Source: Favolaschia claudopus (taxonomy: Eukaryota > Basidiomycota > Agaricomycetes > Agaricales > Mycenaceae). Taken from it: a stretch of DNA of 64,000 bases. The stretch is from the NCBI GenBank assembly GCA_037176885.1, contig JAWWNJ010000026.1:1302001-1366000 (forward strand), read 5' to 3'. Positions 22,537 through 33,292 of this stretch are shown here, in pieces. The notes beneath the pieces are model-generated. The model searched no databases. It was not told the origin of the DNA and saw nothing but the letters and a program-made list of their open reading frames with translations. Position numbers and translations under genes: made by a program. Each line of letters begins with the position of its first letter. Position 1 is the stretch's first letter.

Positions 22537-24231
22537 GAGGGTAAAGGTCAGAGAGCAATAGATTTTGGTTTGTTTGTGGTTGATCAATCCTGAGGTGATC
22601 TTCGTTTCTTGGAAAACTTGAAGATGAAGGTCGACATTACCGGCAGTCTGTGAATGCAGGTCAAATTATATTAATGAAACGCATCTGATGTCCAAATTCC
22701 AAACCAAAAAACGCGTCGCGTGGACTCTAGACGCGAAAAACATTAGCATAGGTGTATATATGATTGATCCGCGAATATTGCAGTTAGCTGGGTGTTTCTG
22801 TCCGGGACGAGATGATATGTTGAACGGCTGAGAATTTCGGCCTGCGTGATACCACCCTTGAGCCCGGAATGTCGCCGAATGCCGTCGAACAGGTCGTAGA
22901 TTTCGGTTTCCCAATTTGGGTTTGTCGAGGAACATGAGATAATCATATAATTTTGAGGCAAAACCGTACATCTTTGAAATTCTGAACCATGTATAATGTT
23001 GAAGGCAAGGGATTCTCACCGTGGTGCGCGTTGGCAACTAATCGGCTGCGCGAGATGAAAGTTGGGGGTGACGGTGCGGTTAGCTGGATGGCGAGGAAAA
23101 CCATCGAGCGACGAGACAGCCGAAAATGGGGACTCTTTCGATTTCTTATGGGAGCCGCAGGTTACTGAATTGATTATGGTAGCTGAATGGACAATTCTGG
23201 AAGAAATTTGCGGTCAATACCCTCAAAATGGGTGTGATCCACTCACGGGAGTTTCGAGGTGGTGAAAACCCATGATTCCCCAAATCTTCACCATTTACTC
23301 CCTCCCGAATCCCTTCATATTGCACCGTTTGCTCCAATTTAGATGCCTGTTGGATACCCAAACCAAATATTGACTTGAGGCTCCGACGAGGGTACGCGTG
23401 TAAGACCGGCAGGATGGCTAAGTTAAGTATGTCTGAGAGGAAAGAACTTTATCCTAATTGGTTCAAAACGAAAGGACTGGTATTTCGACTTGCCAATTTT
23501 TTTCGAAAGGGCCCACAAACCGTATATCTTCCGTTTTGGCCACAAAGCACCAGTTGTTCTTCGTTGAAACTTGATCGAGAAGATGAACGGTGGGCTTGAA
23601 AGCGGAGGGCGGGTAGGTTTCCCAAAATGACCCTCTCAGAATTCTAAGATCTATAGTAGCCAAGAAAGGGTTCATAGTTTAGAGAACAAAAGAGTGCGTC
23701 CGCGACGCAGGAGATGGGGAACATGTGCGATACTAAGGAAAGGTTTGGGTTTCCCAATCGCCGAAACAGGTAATTGTCACGTCATCACGGCTGTGACACG
23801 CTCTTGTCTCCTCTCTTCCTCCCATCATCTCGTCGTCGTCGCGCCTCTGAATCGCCAAAAGAACGTCTAGAGTTGGGAAACTTGCTTGAAATAGGTAAGA
23901 AGCTTCTCTCAAGCCCCCGTCTCCGCGTAGGCTGCGTTGGGGCGCACGTATTGGGCGAAGTCATACGCGAAACCTCACCATAGTGTTTTATGGTGGCATT
24001 GCCTGAAACACGCTCCCCCGATGAAGTTTCGCGAAACGGAGGCTTGTATACACTGGTATTCACCGTACTGAAACTTTTATTAGATTAGGCAGCCGACGGG
24101 CGCGTCCACCAATCGACGCGCCCAGGGTCAATTTAGTGCCCATACGTCGAAGTCCGCGAACAGGCGACACAAAGGTAGGCAACACACGCATTCGGACTGT
24201 CTAGAGGCTCGCTAAATGTTGGATATCAGTC
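22537..24231. other. Central gene-poor stretch of the KDZ element
   Basis: This lies between the minus-strand and plus-strand gene groups and should hold the upstream region of the dioxygenase gene. One minus-strand frame at 22743-22961 (containing IYDLFDGIRRHSGLKGGITQ) looks coding-like and might be an exon of an unrecognised or decayed gene. Nothing else can be supported. Confidence 0.4.
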
Positions 24232-26002
24232 ATGGAGCGTACCACTCGCTCCGGTCGTCCATACGCCGCATTTACGCACCGTCTGGATAAGGACATTCAA
24301 GTCATTGTCACAAACGTAGACATTTCAGAGGCACTGCAGCGGGCGCTCCTTGATTCCGATGAACGCGCCGCCGCTCAAGAGGCTGGTATCCCTCCTGACT
24401 TTGATGACGACAGCGAGTGGGAGGATGAGGTAGAAAGTCGTCCTCCGTCGCCACTCTCCGACCTCACGACCACGGACGCGGAGCAACCATCCCGCCGCTC
24501 GCCCATCCCTATTGAAACTCTTTCTTGGTGGGTTCTGCCGACGCTTTAACCGACCCATCTTGACTCCCTCTCATCAGCGAGCCCACACTCCTCCAACAAG
24601 ACCACCTCGCGACCTCACCTTCTGCGATGGTGGGTTTGGAAGCGCCATCGTCGCTCTCCGTCGAGCAACTCCGGCGCCGCGTTCAGCGTTATAAGCGCCG
24701 GAAGGAAAGGCGCGCCGAAACCGCCGCCTCCACGCCCCACACCCCTTACCGCAAAAAAATGCGCGTCAAACACAATCAGTCCCATCGTGAGCAGTCGCCG
24801 ATACACTCCGCCTTCGATACAGGTCAAGCGTACGCGTCCAAATCTGGCGCTTGGATCGCCTCTGCCGGGAAGCGTACCGCGCGTGCTCGCCGTCTGCGGA
24901 GGGAGATCCTCATCAAGGAAGGTGTGCTGGTGATCGAGTGGGATGGCAGGCAAGTTTGGTCAACTTATTTCATTGGCATGCGAGGTAACATTTACGCAGG
25001 AATCCCAAGCTCATTCTGGACCGCCACGGCAACATCATTGCCGTGTTGCTGGGTCGGCCAGAGGAGGAGGATGATTGGGACGATGTTGTGCGCCGTGTCG
25101 AGGAGCTGTTCGCGCGCATCAGGAAGGCGGGGGAGAAAAGCCGGGCGTTTCGGGCCAAGGACTTGGTACATCGCAGGGGAAGGTTTGCAATACTTGCGAC
25201 CGGCGTGTCTTTTGGCGGTGGCCAGCAGGTAAGCTGATGGGTTCAATTCCGCCCACATTTTGGAGCTAATCACGCCTCAAGCGCCCTGGAAATCTGACCC
25301 ACAGCAAGAAGCGAGCCAAGCTGGTGCAATGCCTGTTGAGGGATCACTCATTGCGACGTATCGCCGGGTTTCAATCGTGTATGTTCCACCTCTCCTCAAT
25401 TCTACATGGGCTAAAACATATCCGTTTCGTTAGCGGGTCTTGCACGATATGCACCAAAGCTATGGAAGTATTACGTCGAAACTCTATCAACTCTTTTCGA
25501 GAACCACGACGGTCTGCAGCACAACTTCACCAACTCAGTCTACCCCGCCGCCACCTGCAATCTGGGCCCTTCGACCGTTGCCGACGAACACCTCGACCTC
25601 AACAACTGCGCGCACGGCCTTTGCGCCATCACCTCAATGGGTCCTTACGATCATCGGAAGGGCGGCGACCTATTTCTAAAACAACTGAATATGCTGGTCC
25701 CGTTCCCCTCCGGGTCCACTGTGCTCATCCCCTCTGCCTTCGTCGAGCACGGAAACACGACCATCGCCGATGGTGAGGCCCGGTTCTCATTCACCCAGTA
25801 CGCCGCCGGCGCCCTCTTTCGCTGGGTCAAGTATGGATGCCGCACGGCGAAATCTCTGCTGGAGAAACGGGGTGGGGCGGAGATTGTAGCCGCTCTTGAT
25901 GGTGAACCGGGGTCGCATTGGAAATGGGCTATGGGGTTGTTCTCCAAGGTGGACGGATTGGAGGAGGATCGGCGATCCGCGCTTGGGGACCTTTATGTTT
26001 GA
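24232..26002 (+). CDS. TET/JBP-like 2-oxoglutarate and Fe(II)-dependent dioxygenase
   Basis: Five exons: 24232 to about 24526, about 24579-24952, about 25004-25229, about 25281-25378 and about 25435-26002. The intron near 24953-25003 appears to use a GC donor. The protein of about 480 residues starts MERTTRSGRPYAAF, has an acidic then basic N-terminal half, and ends in the double-stranded beta-helix core of fungal TET/JBP proteins: VADEHLDLNNCAHGLC (metal-binding His and Asp, about 25580-25610), the second His in PSAFVEHGNT (about 25748), and the 2-oxoglutarate-binding Arg in EARFSFTQYAAGALFRW (about 25781). All key residues are present. Characterised family members oxidise 5-methylcytosine or thymine in DNA; the fungal group is linked to KDZ transposons. 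The substrate here is unproven. Confidence 0.85.
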
Positions 26003-26124
26003 TCACACCCCCGGACACCGCAGCTGAGCACCTTCCGTTTTCATGTCTTTCCATATATGTAACTGCAATACAAATTTGAATTTTGCCTCCACCCTTCGTC
26101 CGAACTTCTCTCCAACCTACCACC

Positions 26125-26812
26125 ATGCAAACCAGCGCCAACGGCCACAATAGGCGTTCTCGTGCGTTATCTGCAGGCGCTTTCAGACAAACAAATCCTG
26201 ACCTGTGCCTAAGTTCGTCCCATCAAGTATCCCGCCATCCCGAACGACGACGAGGCTGAGAAACGTGCGCGCAGACGTGCCGCACTCATTGACCGCCGCG
26301 AGCGCGCCGCCGCCGCCGCTGCTTACTATGCTGCAAATTCCGACTGCCTGAAATTGCTTGTCGAAGGGATTGAAGAAGCTATACCGAAGTATGCGTATCT
26401 TTGCGAATATGTATGGGAGGCTGACAAGCCGTTATAGCTACTACGGATCGACCTCGGGCAAGACAGACACCGACGCCGACGCTGGCACTGAAATCAGGGA
26501 GGTTGTTGCGGAGGCGGAGGCTGAGGCGGAGGCGAAGGCGAAGGCGGAGGCGGAGGACGAGGCGCGTGAGGCGGAACTCTGGGCTCGCATGTGCGAGCTG
26601 GATGGCATGACTGACGGCGAGCTTGACCGGAAGATGCAGGCGATAAGTGATGCTAATTGGGAGGCGCGGGTGTATGATGTACGCGACATGCCGTTCACGA
26701 GGCGCGCGCCGGGTAAGCAGCTCATCTTGCCTCACTGTTCTCGCCGGACTAACTTATTTTCATTCCCAAGATTCTGCGGCGCGACGGAGCCGCTATCTTC
26801 AGCTTTAATACG
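26125..26812 (+). CDS. Small Ala/Glu/Lys-rich cargo protein
   Basis: Probable start MQTSANGHN at 26125. A later exon (about 26217-26389) encodes IKYPAIPNDDEAEKRARRRA and a helical Ala-rich stretch, spliced near 26390/26439 to YYGSTSGKTDTDADAGTEI. That is followed by a long Glu/Ala/Lys repeat (about 26508-26575) and LWARMCELDGMTDGELDRKM. A final short exon after about 26770 ends in TAA. Mostly predicted helix or coiled coil, with no recognised domain. It follows the dioxygenase on the same strand by about 120 bases. Confidence 0.5.
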
Positions 26813-27028
26813 ATAAATGCTGAAACCTTCCCGGTTGGATCTGGTGGTGCACGGAGGGGAAACGGGTGTAGAATACAAAAGATTTATTTCGCGCCGCAAA
26901 AAAGGCAAATTGTACATGTGCACGCGGATGTAGATTTGTGAATTTGTGCAAAATACAACTCAATCTCGTACCAATACCTAACCAAGGGCGATATCGTATA
27001 CCACGCGACTGAACACCAACGCAAATGC

Positions 27029-27612
27029 CTCCCGAGCTGAAACAGACGAGTCGCAGTAAGACGTTCGCTCGTTAGGACATGGGCGACGGACTTACCCATG
27101 CAGCTCACACAAAACAGCCCCCACGACGTACTGGTGGAATCCCTTGGCCGTTGCCTACTGCGGCTCCAACGGTGAGGTTTGCGACGCCGACCCGTTCCCT
27201 TGGAAAGCAACGACCGCTTGCCGCCAGACCCACCACTCCTGTGAAAGAGAAGGACGAAGAGCCGGGCCCGCCCATATTCGACTGCGCCATCTGCAAGAGA
27301 GAACTGTATCCCCGGGCACTTTGTGGATGCGGAGATGCACGCGAGCAACACTTGAGGTGGAAGGCAGCCGACGACGTCGCGTTCCGCGAGGATCGCAAGG
27401 GCTGGATGGAGCAAAATGCCCCGGCTCGCCGCCTCCAACCCGACCTCGAGGACAGGTGGGCGGAGTTGGAGAAACAGTTGCGGGATTCCACGACGGCCAG
27501 GGAGGAGAAGGAGGAGATGAGACGCGTGCGTCTGGAAGGGCGCCGAGCACCGGTTCGGCATGCGGTGGTGGAGGCGGCCGCGATTGCGCGAGAACGCGGG
27601 TACGGGCGATAG
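27029..27612 (+). CDS. Small protein with zinc-ribbon-like Cys cluster
   Basis: Start MPPELKQTSR; an intron (about 27059-27102) joins to THTKQPPRRTGG. The main exon encodes a Pro/Thr-rich segment, then the Cys cluster FDCAICKRELYPRALCGCG (about 27280-27335), a pattern able to bind one zinc, followed by a Trp- and Arg-rich helical region and the end ARERGYGR. No named family is recognised. The Cys pattern recalls the N-terminal cluster of the unrelated cargo gene at 43920. Confidence 0.5.
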
Positions 27613-27800
27613 GCGAGACGAAGACCCCGAAAGCTGGCTGCGACAGCGAAGTGATGGAGACACATGTATCTTCCGGTTCCTGGGGAGACGGCGGCAGAAG
27701 AGCTGTGGTTTATAATGGAGTTAACAAATTTGACCTTTTCATATATGAAAGACGCACCTTGGCTTTTTCCCCCACCCACTGCCGCCAGCTACCAACCCAA

Positions 27801-28309
27801 AATGCCGCTCAGCCTCTCCAGCAGACAATACAGTATGAGAGTGGAGGAAACGATGCAGGTGGTGACCGTAGCTGGTAAGAACGCGGATGGCGCGAGCTTG
27901 AATGTTAAGCTTGGTTAGTTCCTATCCACCTATTTGAAGTGCGATCTGACAAACCACTGTAGAAGCCATGAGCGACGCCAAAGCTCTTGAGCATCTGCGG
28001 ACGTTGGTCGACGCGTCGGCAATGAAGGAAAATATTCCGCCGAGTATATGGGGCCAACTCGACGAGCAGCTCGCTACACGGGGCCGACGTTTGCTGAAAG
28101 GGGCACGACACAAGGTGGCGACGAAGAAATCCAAGCTGGAGAAGATCTCGCGAGAGATTGACCGTCTGCCGAAGACGTACGCTCAGCGTAAGAGTGGCCT
28201 GCAGACTCGAGTTGCGAAGATGGTCAAGAAAGCTGAGGTGACAGCGGCGAGGATGGACCGTGTTGGCGCGAAGTTGGCAGAGAGGAACGGGAACATCGGG
28301 GTAGTGTAG
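27801..28309 (+). CDS. Basic coiled-coil cargo protein
   Basis: MPLSLSSRQYSMRVEETMQV (from 27801), spliced at about 27915/27961 to EAMSDAKALEHLRTLVDASA. The rest is Lys/Arg-rich helix (KKSKLEKISREIDRLPKTY) up to the TAG at 28307. An upstream ATG at 27664 in the same frame would add 46 residues. Length is about 150 residues; no domain recognised. It is the fourth co-oriented gene after the viroplasmin-like gene. Confidence 0.45.
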
Positions 28310-28438
28310 CGGCGGTGTGTACGAGGCGGGCTTGCGGATACCTAGCATTATATCTTGGGAGTTGTTAACAAGTCATTCGTTTGTCGAGAACTTCCTTTTT
28401 TGGACGTTTGGTTTCTTGCTTCTTCCGCCCTTCTTCCC

Positions 28439-29527
28439 ATGTCCGAGTTTCGGTGTAGCATCCCTTTCTACCCTGACGCTGGCCACCCCGACGATCCCGC
28501 CCTCAATAAGTATCTCTGCCTTGTTACTGGGGCTGGTGTGGTGAAGCCAGGTGTGTACACATCCTGGTGAGTCGCTGTATCTACTATCTTGATTTCCTCA
28601 TAAGTATTTGGACTGACCTCACTTCAAAACCTTAGGTGCAGCGCGGTCGCACAATGCGACGGTATTCCGTATGCATCCTGCAAGTCTTTCAAACACTGGG
28701 ACGACGTGAAAGTCGCTTGGTTCGGTGCCTGTGACGACGGCGAACATCCACATCCTGCGCGACCCTCTTCCACCCATCCCGTCTCGCGAACGCCAGCTTC
28801 GTCGTGCCCTTCATCACCCACATCGGTTTCTGCTCCTCTGTCGTCCGCATCGCCGCTTGTCATGCCCAGGACGCCAGATCTCGCCTTCAGTTCCTCAGAC
28901 TGCGGGTCGTCATCCGGCTCACGACCATCCCTGGATCCTGCGCCCATTGGCGATACTCAACCACCTACATCTTCCGCGTTGGATTCGACGCCCGTTTGCG
29001 ATACGCAGGCACCTGCCTCTCCCGCTCTAGACCTCCCTTCTCATCCCTGCGACGGGGGCTCGGAATTCAGCTCCTGCCGTTCGTCGCCCCGTCTGTCAGC
29101 CGCAGATTCTTGCTCCTCCTCCGAGTCCATCCTTGCCGACGGGAAACATTCCTTACCGTTGCCCGACGTTCCTCCACTCTTTGAGGATCACCCCCCTTTC
29201 CTTGATATCGAGATCTCCGACCACGTCTCCTATGCAGTTCGCGCCCGCGAATTCTCCATGGGCAGCATGCTTGACGTCAGCTTTGGAGTTGTATCCGGGA
29301 GCTGGGAACGCGCGAGGGCCCATTATCTGCGGCTGCAGGCTCTGGGACGCCTCCCGGAAATCGTATCCACTCCGTCCCTAACGGAGGCTGTCTGCTTTGT
29401 GGAGGGTTTTGTGTGTGTGGGCTCCTCCCGCGAGGCACGCCGCCGTCGGGAGTTGATTCTTGAAGAGACCACGGCCCGCGAGCGTTGGCTTCAACGGCGG
29501 TTTTTTTCGCGCACACGGAGGTCGTAA
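28439..29527 (+). CDS. Protein with viroplasmin-like N-terminus and Ser/Pro-rich tail
   Basis: Exons 28439-28566 and 28636-29527. The N-terminal part has YLCLVTGAGVVKPGVYTSW, then CDGIPYASCKSFKHWDDVK across the splice, the pattern of the RNase H1 N-terminal hybrid-binding domain (Y..V..G...GVY.SW...Q..G......KSF). A long Ser/Pro-rich linker follows. The C-terminal 110 residues are more ordered (SYAVRAREFSMGSMLDVSFG, WERARAHYLRLQALGRLPEI) and end Arg-rich. It is about 340 residues long. It is the second such domain in the KDZ element; the two proteins share little beyond it. Confidence 0.65.
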
Positions 29528-29681
29528 CTCTGAGTTTTGCTTTGCTTTTTTGTCGACGTTAGCCCAGTACCTATATTTGTTGTATTTATCAATATAATTG
29601 GACTTCGATGAATTTCCAAAACTACTGTATATGGACAAACAGTATACTAGTGTGGCGAACCTGATACACCGTACCCATCAA

Positions 29682-29766
29682 GGCTCTCTGGGAGAACAGT
29701 ATGGGTTCCCTCACTGTCTGGCAGTTGCAATGCAGGCGGTCACCGGTTCGACTCCGGCGTGGGCCA
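29682..29766 (+). tRNA. tRNA-like sequence near the right end of the KDZ element
   Basis: A stretch of about 85 bases with ends GGCTCTC and GTGGGCC that pair at six of seven positions, a D-arm-like GGGA/TCCC, an ACTG/CAGT hairpin in the anticodon position and a T-arm-like CCGGTTCGACTCCGG. Spacing is not canonical (short anticodon loop), so no isotype is given. It may be a relic or a chance fold. Confidence 0.3.
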
Positions 29767-29903
29767 TTCCTGCTGCTGAAAGATGTTTTTTCTCGGCCTT
29801 TCCTTTTTGGGCAATTTGTTGACAGTTTCTGTCGAACAAGAGGCTGTGCTTGTCAATCAATCTCGCACACTCTCTTCCTTAACCACAACCTCCACCACAC
29901 CAA

Positions 29904-30289
29904 CATGACTCTCACTGGTGAACCTGCGGCGGCGACTACCTGTGCGGTCATTGGCTTTCTCACAAGTACTTAACTTAAGGGGCTCTCTTCCTCAGACCCG
30001 GGCCGCTCTTCAGACCCGGACCGCGGAGAACGATACATCGACTTCGGTCGTTTTTTTCCCCACCTCCAGCAGTACACTCAAAAGTTGTATGTTTTGGTGT
30101 ACGTTCGTAAAACAACATCTCGTTTAATGATCACTAATTCTACGGCAATTCAGGAATGGAACATACGTTGAATATGTTATCGACGACGACGACGAAGACG
30201 ACGACGAAGTCCCAGAGTTGATGCCGTGTGATGTCGATGAAAATCCCAAGAGGGGGGGTCAGTTGGTGTTGGTCAAGGCAAAGTTGTAA
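29904..30289 (+). CDS. Possible small acidic protein
   Basis: A short spliced frame. The last exon (from about 30154) encodes NGTYVEYVIDDDDEDDDEV, then PELMPCDVDENPKRGGQLVL, ending at TAA 30287. It joins in frame to an upstream exon at about 29996-30095. The candidate first exon MTLTGEPAAATTC at 29904 does not join cleanly in phase, so the 5' structure is uncertain. A GAC/GAA repeat (30180-30210) encodes the acidic run. Confidence 0.3.
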
Positions 30290-31683
30290 GAAATTTGTAT
30301 CTACTTGTCACTTTGTGCGAACATATGTACTTGGAGAAATTTTGGTATCGATGCCAAGGAGTGCAAAGACCGGCCCTAAAGATCTGCATCACAATTCTCA
30401 AAAACACGAATACGCACGTACTTTCAAGATGTCTGCAATCCAGTCTTCAATATTCTGATGTTCGCGTGCACCAAAGACAACGGGTTCCGTCTGATTCAAC
30501 GGAAAAAAGCGGTATTTTTCATAGTACATACATTTGTGATACATACATCATTGTGTAGGGCTAATAGACGGGACGAGCGAGCTGTCAAGACGGACAATTC
30601 GGCTACATGGCCAAGGGCTGCGGAGCGAGGCAACTGACATAAAGACGCGCGGAACGTGCGATTCTGGAACCACCGAGAAGGAGTGGGATGGTACGCCACG
30701 AACGGCATAAACGTAGAAAATTGGAGCTTGGAGAAACGAAGAATATGGCGGTGCCGGTGCGGGTTCGGCCGCCGGGTCGAGGCGCGATGCGTGCTGAGGG
30801 AGGAAACGGCTGATTGGCTGGACAGCCCCGAGAACGTGGAGGAGGCAACAAAGTGGGGTTGCAGTGTGCAGCTGGTGCACAGGGGCCGGTGGAATAGGCG
30901 GAAAACACCAGCGAGGAGCGCTGGGGGGCAAGGGCGAGCGCGGGCCGGAGGGCGGCTGGAGGAGGCATTTGCGATGCTACGAAGGCACGCAAAACCAGGA
31001 AGTAGCAATGATGGACACCGTAATGTGTAGCAAAAGCGCCGCAAAGGCGGAGGGGCCGAGCGCTGGGTGCAGGCCAATATTCCTGGCCGAATTTGAGCAA
31101 AATGGATGGGGAGAGAGGGAGACAGCGTACGGTACGGGGCACGGCAGGACAGAGTCTATAGCGAACACAGCAGAGGGGCAAGCTGGGAAGGGCGGGCAGC
31201 AAGCAGCGCCAGCGGTATTGAATGCGGGAATGCGGATATATAACGCGTTCGGGAGAGCTAAAGAAGCGGTGAAAGAGCGTAGAGATGGGTGTAGAGGGGG
31301 GAGTAAGTCATATGCAAAGTTCGACGAAGCCCAGAGCGTGTAGGAGGGACGGAGCTGCCGGGGGAAGGGGTAGAGCAGGTGGTGGGGAGAGGAAGGAGTC
31401 TGATCATAACAACTACAAACACAGTTCCGTCACCCAAAACGGCGATGTTTCTCGACGACCTAGCGATCCAAAATACGCGCAGAAGCAGCCACAAACTTCG
31501 GAGGACGACCGCGTATCATGAATTGAACTACCGCTCGCAAGGCAGAGCTGCGCGCTACGTAGAAGGGAACATCTATATTAGGCAGGGCGGAGCGGGGTAC
31601 AGCCACGCGCGCGATACCCGCCCAGACGACGCCGCCGCGCGATACCAGCTCGGGACCCGGAGGTATCTCCAGATAAGTAATTG
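30290..31683. other. Right-hand part of the KDZ element without recognised genes
   Basis: GC-rich sequence with overlapping open frames on both strands (for example minus 30496-31077 and plus 30864-31343), none with a known motif, plausible splicing or family resemblance. A TATATAACGCG motif near 31236 could be promoter-like. Confidence 0.4.
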
Positions 31684-31789
31684 CTCTAAGCTCATATATG
31701 AGCCCCGTCTCTAACTTACAGACTCTCATGTATGAGGCCGCGTCTCTCCTTGCAAGTCTTTCATATATGAAAATTACACTATCCGCTGG
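31684..31789 (-). repeat. Right terminal inverted repeat of the KDZ element
   Basis: The reverse complement matches 9972-10076. Palindromes TCATATATGA (31692), TCATGTATGA (31726) and TCATATATGA (31761) lie 34 and 35 bp apart, mirroring the left end. The element ends ...CCGCTGG, followed by the TTCAT duplication. Confidence 0.85.
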
Positions 31790-31791
31790 TT

Positions 31792-33292
31792 CATCAGGAA
31801 AAACCTCCTTTCTTAATTTGGCCAAACTTTGCCGAGATTTTTATGTAAGAAGATAATGTTACAACATCTTCCGAGATTTCGCTACATTTCGGAAAATTTC
31901 CCGTTATTTCTTGACCCCGACATATATCTCAGCAAATTTCTGCAAAGGTGCACGAAATTTCTGGCACATTTCTATCACATCCTTTGCCCTTCCCATTGAC
32001 TGTGTTGAGCAGGAGAGCCGGCAGCTCCCAAACAAGCTCTCAATCTGGCAGAGAGGTACAGCTTCAGGTAGAGGTGGATGCTGTCCAATTGATTCACCAT
32101 TGATCTACGAGATATCGACGTATGCTGCAGAGGGCAAGTGAGTTGAGACGACGTCGACTTGACGAAAATTTGGACAAGTCAGTAGCCGAGTGGATGCCGC
32201 AACTTCCGCGGAACTGACATCCATCATCGGGGATCAATCACCGTTCCACGTGGGTACATCAACACGTCTCAGCGGCTGTCGTAAGTTGCCAGCGCATCTC
32301 TTTCTCTTACCACCACCTTCTCCCAGTTCCCCCCCCCATTCCAGTCTCAAGATCTCAAGCCTTTCATGCGACAACGATGGGCTCATGACTGGACTCAAGC
32401 ATATGGATACCTGGTGTGTGTTGTATCTTGCCTCTGCCTCGCTCACTAATCCTTTCGTACAGTGAGCTCCATGGTGTCGACTTTATCTGCCCCGAGTACA
32501 AGTAGTATGTATACTCTCTTCATTCTCTCACTCTCAGCTGCATGCTTACTGGCTTTCTCGCCCAGACAGAGCTTCGCCTCTCCACTCCTCTCCATTGTCG
32601 CCAACCTCATGCCCGGTCCGCCTGCTGGCATCGCAACGGTGAGTCGTTATCCACTTGCCCCGCAACCCATGCTTTCCAGTTTACTCTGCTTTCTTCTTGA
32701 TCTCTGCCATGCACGTAAGTCCCTCCTCTCTATTTGTCTCGTTGAAAGTTCTTCTAATACAATACCTCCAGCGAATTACAAGCCCTCTGACTCCCAGCAC
32801 CTGTTCTTCGCCCGCTTCAACCTCACATGCCGCGCCAAACACCCAGTCTCTCGCGCTTCCGTTCCCCCCTCGTCAACATGGCTTTCTGCGGTTCGTCTCC
32901 CCTACTTTGTTCTTTACAGAGCCAACACTTATGTTCCGTCTTCCTAGTTGTCACCTGCTTCTGGGTGGAGTAGATGGAGGAAGTTCATTGAGAGGGTCAT
33001 GATTCTGAGGCTACATTATTGTATAATGTTCTTATGTACATAGTCCCAATATACTTCTTTGACTTGCATTTTTTTATGACTGCTGAGTAAAAAGTACGGG
33101 AATCGAGGGAAGGAAAAGCTCTCGAAACGTCTCCGAAATTTGGCGAAATTTCCCCAAAATCTCAATCGCCGTTTTCATCGAAAACATAATTCGGCTAAAT
33201 TTCCCGAAATGCGATAATGTCCGAAATTTGGCGAAATTTTCCGAACTTTTGGTGAGATTTAGCCAAATTAAGAGGGGAGGTTTTTCCTGATG
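31792..33292. mobile_element. 1.5 kb inverted-repeat DNA element, hAT-like
   Basis: The ends read CATCAGGAAAAACCTCC inward from both sides; similarity continues as CTTAATTTGGC. The element is bounded by an 8 bp duplication, TTGCTGAT at 33293-33300 and TTGCTGTT at 9961-9968, now 23 kb apart because the KDZ element landed in its first bases. Subterminal zones (31800-31990 and 33110-33270) are full of short GAAATTT/AAATTTC repeats. The middle (about 32190-32960) has intron-like and CT-rich stretches that could be a captured gene fragment, but no product is recognised. There is no transposase frame, so it is non-autonomous. Confidence 0.65.

Larger units (their letters stand above)
9972..31789. 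mobile_element. Giant KDZ-type DNA transposon with TET/JBP and other cargo
   Basis: A 21.8 kb element bounded by inverted repeats of about 105 bp and by TTCAT on both sides (9967-9971 and 31790-31794). It inserted a few bases inside the left end of the 1.5 kb element that resumes at 31792. The right copy of the segmental duplication lacks both elements, which gives an empty site near 54088-54095. Inside are a complete KDZ transposase (minus), a KDZ-associated gene with two extra first-exon remnants (minus), another minus-strand gene, a TET/JBP-like dioxygenase (plus), two viroplasmin-like-domain proteins (plus) and several small plus-strand genes. Association of KDZ transposons with TET/JBP genes is established for basidiomycetes; the limits and cargo list here are my reading. 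Confidence 0.85.

Noticed and set aside
30496..31202. Overlapping long frames on both strands at the right side of the KDZ element
   Set aside because: GC-rich sequence gives open frames in several phases; no motif, no intron structure, no counterpart elsewhere in the window.
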